Shown here piece by piece: positions 52,299 through 61,317 of a stretch of DNA of 64,000 nucleotides. The notes under the pieces are model-generated. The model worked only from the letters and a program-made list of their open reading frames with translations. It did not search any database and was not told where the DNA came from. Positions within the stretch are counted from its first letter, which is position 1. The number at the start of each line of letters is the position of its first letter. A program made the translations under genes and the position numbers. This DNA is from Spongiactinospora rosea (GTDB lineage Bacteria; Actinomycetota; Actinomycetes; Streptosporangiales; Streptosporangiaceae), in the NCBI RefSeq assembly GCF_003315795.1, contig NZ_QMEY01000010.1, positions 62,001-126,000 on the forward strand, in the 5' to 3' direction.

Positions 52299-52919
52299 TC
52301 AATCGCTTTCTGGGGAGAAAATCCCGGCGCGGGCCGCGGCTATGGCGGCCTTGGCGGCGCGGTCGGCGGTGGCCTCGTCGATGGGGTCGCCGCTGGCCAG
52401 CAGGCGGTAGTACAGCGGGGCGGAGACGGCGCGGATCACCTCGCGGGGGTCGGTGTCCTCGGGGACCTCGCCGCGGGCGGCGGCCTCGCGTACGCAGGGC
52501 GCCCATTCGGTGATGCGGGCGTCGTAGAAGCGGCGCAGGGCGGCGGCCGTGCGTTCGTCGTAGGTGGCGGCGGCGATCACGGCCTTGAACAGCGGGCCCT
52601 GGCGTGGGTCGGTCAGCGTCGTGTACACGAGCCGGGCGTGTGCGGTGAGGTCGTCGAGCAGCGAGCCGGTGTGGGTGCGGGGGAGCGAGCTTTCCACCAT
52701 TTCGGTGAGGAGGTCCGTCATCAGCGCGGTCACGGTGCCCCAACGCCGGTAGACGGTGGTCTTGCCGACGCCCGCGCGCTGCGCGATGTCGGCGAGGTCC
52801 ATGTGGGCGAAGCCGCGTTCGGCGAGTACGTCGCCCGCGGCCCTGAGTACGGCCGCACGTACGCGGGCGGTACGTCCGCCGGGGCGTACGGTACCCGGTT
52901 CGGCCTCATCGGCGGTCAT
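52299..52919 (-). CDS. TetR-family repressor
   Basis: A 206-residue regulator. The HTH is RVRAAVLRAAGDVLAERGFAHMDLADIAQRAGVGKTTVYRRWGT; a TetR_C-type ligand domain follows (LFKAVIAAATYDERTAAALRRF). Divergent from an aldo/keto reductase across about 80 bp holding two similar 22-bp inverted repeats, one of which touches this gene's own start codon. Likely represses both. Confidence 0.92.
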   Translation of the reverse strand: MTADEAEPGTVRPGGRTARVRAAVLRAAGDVLAERGFAHMDLADIAQRAGVGKTTVYRRWGTVTALMTDLLTEMVESSLPRTHTGSLLDDLTAHARLVYTTLTDPRQGPLFKAVIAAATYDERTAAALRRFYDARITEWAPCVREAAARGEVPEDTDPREVIRAVSAPLYYRLLASGDPIDEATADRAAKAAIAAARAGIFSPESD

Positions 52920-52940
52920 AACGGGTCTCCAGTTCCATTA
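52919..52940. promoter_or_regulatory. TetR operator copy 1 (imperfect)
   Basis: TAACGGG-N8-TCCATTA, five of seven arm positions paired. It overlaps the first base of the tetR start codon, a position suited to autorepression. Confidence 0.55.
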
Positions 52941-52964
52941 GCTGCCCTTCTGGTGCTATGGTCC

Positions 52965-52986
52965 TAACGGTACTGGAGAACCGTTA
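52965..52986. promoter_or_regulatory. TetR operator copy 2 (perfect)
   Basis: TAACGGT-N8-ACCGTTA with perfect 7-bp arms, ending 14 bp before the reductase ATG, so a bound repressor would block its initiation. Confidence 0.65.
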
Positions 52987-53000
52987 AGGGGTGGGTTGGT

Positions 53001-54062
<1,062 letters not shown>

Positions 54063-54816
54063 TCCAGCCGTTTTCGGCGCGGGCTTTGGCGCGGGTTTGG
54101 CGGATTTGTTCGGTTACCTCGGAAACGGGGCCGGATATCAGGATTTCTTGGGGAGTGCCGAGATAGGCGCCCCAGTAGATGTGGAAATCGGAAAGTCCGG
54201 CGAAGGAGCAGTGGGCGTCCAGCATGACCACCGTGTCGTCGGCCGTCGGGCCGGATTCGGCGAGGCGGCGGCCGGTGGTGAGGTGGAGGGGGTGGGCGAC
54301 CTGGGTGAGGGGGATGCGGTGGCGGGCGGTGAGGGCGGCGATGCTGCTGATGCCGGGGATGACCTCGTAGTCGAACCCCACGCGGCCCCGTTCGAGGATT
54401 TCTTCGACGATGGCGAGGGTGCTGTCGTAGACGCCCGGGTCGCCCCATACCAGGACCGCGCCGGTCTCCCCCTCGCCCAGGTGTTCGGCGATCAACGACT
54501 CAAGGGCCTGGGAGCGGCGGGAGCGCCAGTCTTCGACGGCGGCGGTGTAGGCGGGGGTGGTGCGGTCGCGTTCGGGGTCGCGGGTTTCGGCGATCCGGTA
54601 CGGCTCGCGGCCGTGTTCGGCGATCATGTCCAGGCGCAGGCGGATCAGGTCGTGTTTGACCTCGCCCTTGTCCACGATGAAGAACACGTCCGTCGCGGCG
54701 ATGGCCTTGACCGCCTGGAGGGTGAGATGGTCGGGGTCGCCCGCCCCGATGCCGATCACGAGTAGCCGCTTCACCCGACAGAGTCTGCCAGAAGGGCATT
54801 TACCGCCACATATACG

Positions 54817-55215
54817 ATGAGCGCCGTGGACCTGGTCGCGATGGGCGATGACTTCGCCGAGTTCTGGCAGGAGCGGCACCTGTGCACGCTCTCCACCGTC
54901 CGTCCGGACGGCGGGCCGCCGCATGTGGTGCCGGTGGGGGCGACCCTCGATCTGCCCACCGGGATTGCCCGGGTGATCACGTCGGGGGGTTCGCACAAGG
55001 CGCGGCTGATCGGAGCTGAAGGGGCGGCGGTGGCGTTGTGCCAGGTGGACGGGCGGCGTTGGTCCACGCTGGAGGGCCGGGCCGTGGTGCGGACCGAGCC
55101 GGACGAGATCGCCGACGCCGTACGCCGCTACGCGACGCGCTACCGGCAGCCCAGGGAGAACCCGGCGCGGGTCGTGATCGAGGTCCAGGTGACCCGCGTA
55201 CTGGGCAACGTGTGA
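54817..55215 (+). CDS. PPOX-class F420-dependent/flavin-binding protein
   Basis: A 132-residue split-barrel protein of the Rv1155/F420-dependent PPOX family (TIGR03618 type). FWQERHLCTLSTVRPDGGPPHVVPVGATLD is the typical first strand set and VDGRRWSTLEGRAVV the central hairpin. It is the first gene of the cobL-cobM-cobK transcription unit, overlapping cobL by 4 bp, and starts 42 bp from the divergent cobF. No ribosome binding site precedes the ATG, so it may be leaderless. Its link with corrin synthesis is unclear. Confidence 0.86.
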   Translation: MSAVDLVAMGDDFAEFWQERHLCTLSTVRPDGGPPHVVPVGATLDLPTGIARVITSGGSHKARLIGAEGAAVALCQVDGRRWSTLEGRAVVRTEPDEIADAVRRYATRYRQPRENPARVVIEVQVTRVLGNV

Positions 55216-56417
55216 TCACAGTCGTCGGCATCGGCGCGGACGGCTGGGACGGGCTGCCCGCCGCCTCCCGCCGCGCGGTGGAGGCCGCGGACGTGCTGAT
55301 GGGCGGCCCCCGGCACCTGGAACTCGTGCCCACCGAGGCCGAGCGGGTGGCGTGGCCGTCGCCGCTGCTGCCCGCGTTGCCCGAGCTGTTGCACGAGCAC
55401 GCGGGCCGCAAGGTGTGCGTGCTGGCCAGTGGTGATCCGATGTTCCACGGGATCGGCACGACGCTGGCCAGGCTGCTCGGCGCGGAGAACGTCCAGGTCC
55501 TGCCGCAGGTGTCGTCGCTGTCGCTGGCCTGCGCCCGGCTCGGCTGGCCGGTCGAGCGAATCCAGGTGATAAGCCTGGTCGGGCGCCCGCCCGAGGCGCT
55601 GCACGCCGCCGCCGGACCCGGCCGCCGCCTCGTCGTACTCGGCGCGGACGCCGATTCCCCCTCCGTGGTCGCCGGACTGCTGACCCAGGCGGGGTACGGG
55701 CCGAGCGAGATGACCGTACTGTCCGATCTGGGCGCGGCCACCGAGGACGTACGGCGGGCCACCGCCGACACCTGGACCGGCCCGGCCGCCTCCCCGCTCA
55801 ACGTGATCGCCGTCGAGTGCGCCGCCGCGCCGGGCACCGAGCCGCTGTCCGCGATCCCGGGCCTGCCCGACACCGCCTTCGAGCACGACGGGCAGCTCAC
55901 CAAGCGCGAGGTCCGCGCGGTCACCATGTCCAGACTTGCCCCGCAATATGGCGAACTCCTGTGGGACGTCGGCGCGGGTGCCGGCAGCATCGCCATCGAG
56001 TGGCTGCGGGTCCACCCGTCGTGCGCGGCCGTGGCGGTGGAGAGCCGGGCCGACCGGGCCGCCGCCGTGCGGCGCAACGCGGACCGGCTCGGCGTACCGT
56101 CGCTGCGGATCGTGACCGGCCGTGCCCCGGACGCCCTGAGCGGCCTGCCGACCCCCGACGCGGTGTTCGTCGGCGGCGGTGCGACCGCCCCCGGCCTGCT
56201 GGAACGCTGCTGGGCGGCGCTGCGCCCCGGCGGGCGGCTGGTGGCGAACGCGGTCACGCTGGAGACGGAGGCCGTCGTGGCGGAGTGGTACGGCAGGCTC
56301 GGCGGCGATCTCGTCCGCCTGGCCGTGCAGCGGGCCGCGCCGGTGGGCGGGTTCACCGGCTGGCGCGCGGCCATGCCGGTCACCATCTGGTCGGTGACCA
56401 AAGGGGACAAACAATGA
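55212..56417 (+). CDS. cobL: Precorrin-6Y C5,15-methyltransferase (decarboxylating) CobL
   Basis: A 401-residue two-domain enzyme. The N-terminal tetrapyrrole methylase part (VVGIGADGWDGLPAASRRAV, LASGDPMFHGIG) adds a methyl at C5; the C-terminal CbiT-like Rossmann part (LTKREVRAVTMSRL, WDVGAGAGSIAIEW) methylates C15 and decarboxylates. GTG overlaps the PPOX stop. Both domains intact. Confidence 0.94.
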   Translation: MITVVGIGADGWDGLPAASRRAVEAADVLMGGPRHLELVPTEAERVAWPSPLLPALPELLHEHAGRKVCVLASGDPMFHGIGTTLARLLGAENVQVLPQVSSLSLACARLGWPVERIQVISLVGRPPEALHAAAGPGRRLVVLGADADSPSVVAGLLTQAGYGPSEMTVLSDLGAATEDVRRATADTWTGPAASPLNVIAVECAAAPGTEPLSAIPGLPDTAFEHDGQLTKREVRAVTMSRLAPQYGELLWDVGAGAGSIAIEWLRVHPSCAAVAVESRADRAAAVRRNADRLGVPSLRIVTGRAPDALSGLPTPDAVFVGGGATAPGLLERCWAALRPGGRLVANAVTLETEAVVAEWYGRLGGDLVRLAVQRAAPVGGFTGWRAAMPVTIWSVTKGDKQ

Positions 56418-57166
56418 CGGTCTACTTCATCGGCGCGGGGCCGGGCGCGGCCGACCTGATCACGTTGCGCGGGCTGCGCCGCCTGGAAGCCTGCCCGGTG
56501 TGCCTGTACGCGGGCTCGCTGGTCCCGGTCGAACTGCTGGACGCCTGCCCGCCCGGCGCCAAGCTGGTGGACACCGCGAACCTGACGCTCGACGAGATCA
56601 CGGCCGAGTTCGTCGCCGCCCACCGCGACGGCCTGGACGTGGCCCGGCTGCACTCCGGCGACCCGTCCGTCTTCAGCGCGGTGGCCGAGCAGATGCGCAG
56701 GCTGGAGGCGTACGGCGTGCCGTACGAGGTGGTGCCGGGCGTACCGGCGTTCGCGGCGGCGGCAGCGGCGCTGGGCCGCGAGCTGACCGTGCCCGGCGTC
56801 GGGCAGACCGTCATCCTGACCCGTACCGCCGCCCGCGCGACCCCGATGCCCGAAGGCGAGGACCTGCCCACGCTCGCCGCGAGCCGGTCCACGATGGTGC
56901 TGCACCTCGCGGTGCAGCGGATCGAAGCCGTGGTCGCCGACCTGCTGCCCGGCTACGGCCCGGACTGCCCGGTGGCGGTGGTGGCCCGCGCGAGCAGGGA
57001 CGACGAGGAGATCGTGCGCGGCACGCTCGCCGACATCGCGGCCAAAGTACGCGACGCCGGGATCAAGCGGACCGCCGTGATCATCGTCGGGCGGGTGCTG
57101 GCCGCCGCGGAGTTCCCCGGCAGCCACCTCTACAGCGCGGCCCGGGAGCGGGCGTGCGGGTCCTGA
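56414..57166 (+). CDS. cobM: Precorrin-4 C11-methyltransferase CobM
   Basis: A 250-residue SAM-dependent methyltransferase acting on C11 of precorrin-4. VYFIGAGPGAADLITLRG (SAM site), CPVCLYAGSLVP (CobM signature) and LHSGDPSVFSAVAEQM are clear. The ATG overlaps the cobL stop (ATGA). Confidence 0.95.
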   Translation: MTVYFIGAGPGAADLITLRGLRRLEACPVCLYAGSLVPVELLDACPPGAKLVDTANLTLDEITAEFVAAHRDGLDVARLHSGDPSVFSAVAEQMRRLEAYGVPYEVVPGVPAFAAAAAALGRELTVPGVGQTVILTRTAARATPMPEGEDLPTLAASRSTMVLHLAVQRIEAVVADLLPGYGPDCPVAVVARASRDDEEIVRGTLADIAAKVRDAGIKRTAVIIVGRVLAAAEFPGSHLYSAARERACGS

Positions 57167-57876
57167 TCCTGGGCGGTACGGCGGAGGCCCGCGCGCTCGC
57201 CGCCGAACTCCACCCTCAGACCTATGTGGTGACCTCCCTGGCCGGACGGGTGACCAACCCGAGGCTGCCGGTGGGCGAGGTGCGCGAGGGCGGGTTCGGC
57301 GGGCCGGACGGCCTGGCCGCCTGGCTGGCGGCCGAGCGGATCGATTTGCTGGTGGACGCCACCCATCCGTTCGCGGCGCGGATGACCGCCTCGGCGGTCG
57401 CGGCCTCGGCCGCCACGGGCGTGCCGCTGCTGATCCTGCGCCGGCCGGGCTGGACCGAAGGGCCCGGCGATGCCTGGCTGCGGGCTCGGTCCCTGGAGGA
57501 GGCCGCCGCGCTGATCGGCTCGGAGGCGCGGGTGTTCCTCACCACCGGACGCCGCAGCCTGCCGGTGTTCGCCGCGCTGCCCGGCCGGTGGTTCCTGGCC
57601 AGGTCCGTCGATCCGCCCGAGCCGCCGGTGCCCGCCAACGTCCGCGTACTGCTGGACCGCGGCCCGTACACCGTGGCGGGCGAGACCGTGCTGATCCGCG
57701 AACACCGGCTGGACGTCCTGGTCACCAAGGACAGCGGCGGCCCGATGACCACCGCCAAACTGGTCGCCGCCCGGGAGGCCGGGCTGCCGGTGATCATGGT
57801 GAACCGGCCGCCGGTGCCGCCGGAGATTCCGTTCGTGGAAACGGTGGCGGACGCCGTGGCCTGGGTTCAGGGGTAG
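57154..57876 (+). CDS. cobK: Precorrin-6A reductase CobK
   Basis: A 240-residue NADPH-dependent reductase converting precorrin-6A to 6B. VLILGGTAEARALAAEL is the nucleotide-binding start, LVDATHPFAARMTASA the diagnostic CobK motif, and LVTKDSGGPMTTAKL the C-terminal motif. GTG 57154 lies 13 bp inside cobM. Its end overlaps the convergent cobIJ gene by 10 bp. Confidence 0.94.
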   Translation: MRVLILGGTAEARALAAELHPQTYVVTSLAGRVTNPRLPVGEVREGGFGGPDGLAAWLAAERIDLLVDATHPFAARMTASAVAASAATGVPLLILRRPGWTEGPGDAWLRARSLEEAAALIGSEARVFLTTGRRSLPVFAALPGRWFLARSVDPPEPPVPANVRVLLDRGPYTVAGETVLIREHRLDVLVTKDSGGPMTTAKLVAAREAGLPVIMVNRPPVPPEIPFVETVADAVAWVQG

Positions 57877-59354
57877 CGGCGCGGGGTGTAGACCACGCCG
57901 TCCCCGGTGACCCGGGTGGTAGAGGAGCCGATGATCAGCAGGCAGCGCATGTCCACGACGGCCGGATCGAGGTCGCCGAGCGTGGTCACGGTGACGCTCT
58001 CCTCCGGGCCGCCGACGTCCCGGCCGATCACCACGGGCGTCTGCGGCGCGCGGTGTTCGAGCAGCAGGTCACGGGCGGCGGCGACCTGCCAGGTACGGCT
58101 GCGCGAGGCCGGGTTGTAGATCGCCAGCACCAGATCGGCCGCGGCGGCGGCGGTGATCCGGCGGGCCACCACCTCCCACGGCTTGAGCAGGTCCGACAGG
58201 GACAGTACGCAGAAGTCGTGGCCCAGCGGCGCGCCCGCCCGGCTGGCCACGGCCTGGGCGGCGGTCAGACCGGGCACCACCCTGACCGGTACGCCGGGAA
58301 AGTCCCCCGCCGCCTCCAGCACCGCGCTGGCCATCGCGAACACGCCGGGATCGCCCGACGAGACGACCGCCACCCGCGCCCCGGAGGCGGCGAGTTCCAG
58401 GGCGTGCCGGGCACGTTCGGCCTCCACGCGGTTGTCGGTACGGTGGCGGCGCTGCCGCGGGTTCGGGGCCACCCGATCGACATAAGGCCCATATCCCACG
58501 ATGTCGGTAGCCGCCGCCAGCGCCTCCTGCGCCTCCGGCGTGAGCCAGTCCCGCCCGGCCGGGCCGAGCCCGACCACGGCCACCTCGCCTGGGCCTTCCG
58601 CCTGCGGTGATTCGGGGATGAACGTCTCTTGAGCAGGACTCGGCAGCAGCGCCAGCGCGAAGTACGGCACGCCGTTCGGATCGACGTCCTTCAGCGGCGC
58701 GACCCGCTGGCCGCCCATGGTGGCCCGCTCGACGTACCAGGCGTCGTCCAGCCGGCCGGTCTCCGCCAGGGCGTCCCTGACCTTGGTGAACGTCCGGCCC
58801 AGCTTCAGCACGGCGGCCGGGTCGGGGCCGCCCAGCCGTTCGGCGAGCACGTCGGCGGGCAGCGTGCCGGGCAGCACGGTCAGCACCTCGTCGCGCTCCA
58901 CCAGCGGACGCCCCAGCACGGCCGAGGCCGCGCTGACCGACGTGACGCCCGGCACGACCTCGGTCGGGTAGCGGTGCGCGAGCCGTTTGTGCAGGTGCAT
59001 GTAGGAGCCGTAGAACATCGGATCGCCCTCGGCCAGCACCACCACCGTACGGCCCGCGTCCAGGTGGGCGCCCAGGCGCTGCGCGCAGTCGGCGTAGAAG
59101 TCGTCCAGCGCGCCCTGGTATCCGCCCGGATGGTCGGTGGTCTCCGTGGTCAGCGGGTAGAGCAGCAGCTCCTCGACCTGGCCCTCGCGCAGGTACGGCA
59201 GCGCGATCGAACGGGCGATGCTGCGCCCGTGCCGGGCCGCGTGGTACGCGATCACGTCGGCCTCGCCGATCAGCCTGGCCGCCCTGACGGTGATCAGCTC
59301 GGGGTCGCCGGGGCCGAGCCCGACCCCGTACAGACGTCCGGTCAACCCGCTCAC
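57867..59354 (-). CDS. cobIJ: Fused precorrin-2 C20-methyltransferase / precorrin-3B C17-methyltransferase (CobIJ)
   Basis: A 495-residue bifunctional enzyme. Residues 1-240 are CobI (LYGVGLGPGDPELITVRAARLI, VVLAEGDPMFYGSYMHLHKRL); residues 255-495 are CobJ (VAVVGLGPAGRDWLTPEAQEAL, VVSSGDPGVFAMASAVLEAA, LAIYNPASRSRTW). The fusion is common in actinobacteria. CobJ also contracts the ring. GTG at 59354 overlaps the cobH stop. Confidence 0.94.
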   Translation of the reverse strand: MSGLTGRLYGVGLGPGDPELITVRAARLIGEADVIAYHAARHGRSIARSIALPYLREGQVEELLLYPLTTETTDHPGGYQGALDDFYADCAQRLGAHLDAGRTVVVLAEGDPMFYGSYMHLHKRLAHRYPTEVVPGVTSVSAASAVLGRPLVERDEVLTVLPGTLPADVLAERLGGPDPAAVLKLGRTFTKVRDALAETGRLDDAWYVERATMGGQRVAPLKDVDPNGVPYFALALLPSPAQETFIPESPQAEGPGEVAVVGLGPAGRDWLTPEAQEALAAATDIVGYGPYVDRVAPNPRQRRHRTDNRVEAERARHALELAASGARVAVVSSGDPGVFAMASAVLEAAGDFPGVPVRVVPGLTAAQAVASRAGAPLGHDFCVLSLSDLLKPWEVVARRITAAAAADLVLAIYNPASRSRTWQVAAARDLLLEHRAPQTPVVIGRDVGGPEESVTVTTLGDLDPAVVDMRCLLIIGSSTTRVTGDGVVYTPRRYP

Positions 59355-59971
59355 TCCTTCTCGCTGGCGATGGCGTTGATCGCCGCCGCGGTCATCGCGC
59401 TGCCGCCCCGGCGGCCGTGTACGACCAGGTGGTCGAGGTCGCTCTCGGCGAGCGCGCGCTTGGACTCGGCCGCGCCGATGAAGCCGACCGGGATGCCGAG
59501 CACGGCGGCGGGCCTGCCCGCGCCCTCGGCGACGAGTTCGAGCAGCCGGAACAGCGCGGTCGGCGCGTTGCCGATGGCCACCACCGAACCGGGCAGGCGG
59601 TCCCGCCACAGTTCGAGGGCGGCGGCGCTGCGGGTGGTGCCGAGTTCCGCGGCGAGCGCGGGCACGGCGGGGTCGGCGAGCGTGCACACCACGTCGTTGG
59701 CGGCGGGGAGCCTGCTCCTGGTCACGCCGGAGGCGACCATCCGCGCGTCGCACAGCACGGGCGCGCCCCGGCGCAGCGCCTCCCGGGCCCTGATCACCGC
59801 GCCGGGGGACCAGGCCAGGTCGGTGACCAGGTCGGTCATTCCGCAGGCGTGGATCATCCGCACCGCCACCTGGGCGATCTCGGGCGGTACGCCGGTCAGG
59901 TCCGTCTCGGCGCGGATGGTCGCGAACGAACGCCGGTAGATCTCGGCTCCGTCGCGCAGGTAGTCGGTCAC
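59351..59971 (-). CDS. cobH: Precorrin-8X methylmutase CobH
   Basis: A 206-residue isomerase moving the C11 methyl to C12 to give hydrogenobyrinate. YLRDGAEIYRRSFATIRAETDL, MIHACGMTDL (catalytic His) and GIPVGFIGAAESK are signatures. GTG 59971 overlaps the cobG stop by 4 bp. Confidence 0.95.
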   Translation of the reverse strand: MTDYLRDGAEIYRRSFATIRAETDLTGVPPEIAQVAVRMIHACGMTDLVTDLAWSPGAVIRAREALRRGAPVLCDARMVASGVTRSRLPAANDVVCTLADPAVPALAAELGTTRSAAALELWRDRLPGSVVAIGNAPTALFRLLELVAEGAGRPAAVLGIPVGFIGAAESKRALAESDLDHLVVHGRRGGSAMTAAAINAIASEKE

Positions 59972-61080
59972 GGGTTCCTCTCGTGGTAGCCGGCCGGGGT
60001 GGCGGTCATCTGGACGACCCGGCCGCGGGGGAGTCCGCACCGGCGTTCGCAGCCGGACCAGTGGACGGGGGCAGGGGCGGGGGCGGTCAGCGTATCGACC
60101 CAGCGGCGGGCGTCCTCGCGTACGTCGGCCAGCGCCTTCGCGCACCCGGGCCTGCCGGTGCAGGCGCTCACGCCGTTCCACGGCGAGGCGGGGTCGGTGA
60201 CCAGCCCGGCCCGGGTGAGTTCCTGTTCCACCTGGTCGGCGTCGGCGGGGTCCAGGTCGAGCAGGACGACGGTCCGCCACGGCGTGAGCCGTACCGTGCC
60301 GGTGATCATCCGCGCCTGCGCGGCCGTCAGCCGTCCCAGCGGGACGACCGCCGACAGCGCCACGCGCCCGTCGCGCTGGGTGATCCGCCCGGCCCGGAGT
60401 TCCCGGCCCTCCGGTACTTCGGGCGCGGCGCCGGCTGTGCCGCCGAGGCGGCGGGCGATGCGGGCCGGGCCGTCGGGGAGTTCGGCGATGCGCCAGGAGT
60501 CGGTGCGTTCGGCCAGGAAGGCGCGGGCGGCGGCGATCATCAGTCCGGGGGCCTCGGTCTCGCTCGCGGTGAGCCCCGCGTCGACGCCCGCCAGCAGCAG
60601 CCGTCCGTCCCAGGCGATGTCCGCGCCGAGGTTCAGTACGTCGCCGGTGCCGTCGTCCACCGCGAACAGGAAGCGGCCGGGCAGGGACGCGAGTTCCGGT
60701 ACCGCGCACAGTTCGCGATCAAGGGCCGCCACCAGGAGCTGGGTGTCCAGCCCGGTCCTGCGGCCGCCGAGCGGGGAGGCGACGATGTTGCGCACGCGTT
60801 CGTGGGCCGCCGACGGCAGCAGTCCGGCGGCGGCGATTCTTCCGGCGAAAGCCGCGGGCGAGCGCAGCCCGCGTACCTGGACGTTGGCCCGGGAGGTCAG
60901 CTCGATCACTCCCGCGCCCAGCTCCGCCGAGCCGTCCGCCAGCGCGGTGAGCTGGGCGGACGTGACGGCCCCGCCGGGCAGGCGCACCCGGGCGAGCGGC
61001 CCGTCGGCCGCCTCGTGCACCTGGAGCGCCCCCGGACACGCGTCCGGCCGCTCGCGGCCGGAAAAGTCGGCTTTGGACAC
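59968..61080 (-). CDS. cobG: Precorrin-3B synthase CobG
   Basis: A 370-residue [4Fe-4S] monooxygenase of the nitrite/sulfite-reductase family that hydroxylates precorrin-3A at C20 and makes the lactone, using O2. Cysteine motifs VSACTGRPGCAKAL (C-x5-C) and HWSGCERRCGLP (C-x3-C) bind the cluster. ELTSRANVQVRGL is the ferredoxin-like half. GTG 61080 is the best in-frame start although its ribosome binding site is weak. CobG confirms the oxygen-dependent pathway. It diverges from cobN. Confidence 0.91.
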   Translation of the reverse strand: MSKADFSGRERPDACPGALQVHEAADGPLARVRLPGGAVTSAQLTALADGSAELGAGVIELTSRANVQVRGLRSPAAFAGRIAAAGLLPSAAHERVRNIVASPLGGRRTGLDTQLLVAALDRELCAVPELASLPGRFLFAVDDGTGDVLNLGADIAWDGRLLLAGVDAGLTASETEAPGLMIAAARAFLAERTDSWRIAELPDGPARIARRLGGTAGAAPEVPEGRELRAGRITQRDGRVALSAVVPLGRLTAAQARMITGTVRLTPWRTVVLLDLDPADADQVEQELTRAGLVTDPASPWNGVSACTGRPGCAKALADVREDARRWVDTLTAPAPAPVHWSGCERRCGLPRGRVVQMTATPAGYHERNP

Positions 61081-61099
61081 GATCTGGATGGTAACGCCA

Positions 61100-61272
61100 C
61101 TTCTGTCGTAGGCTTCCGGGTAGGCGATGGCAATGGGAGGAAGCCGGTGTGAAACCGGCGCGGTCCCGCCACTGTGACCGGGGAGCGACCCCCAACCGCA
61201 AGGCCACTGCCCGGCGACGGGTGGGAAGGCCGGGGTGAGCGCTGATCCGGGAGCCAGGAGACTCCTGCCGTC
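61100..61272 (+). promoter_or_regulatory. Cobalamin riboswitch upstream of cobN
   Basis: The conserved elements appear in order: GGAAGCCGGTGTGAAACCGG (61139-61158), GGTCCCGCCACTGTG (61162-61176) and the B12 box GCCAGGAGACTCCTGCCG (61252-61269). It is on the same strand as cobN and ends about 45 bp before its start, so it should shut cobN expression when adenosylcobalamin is plentiful. Outer boundaries are approximate. Confidence 0.93.
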
Positions 61273-61317
61273 GCGACACCCGCGACCGGGGCGAGGACCC
61301 CGAGGGAGGATCGCGCC

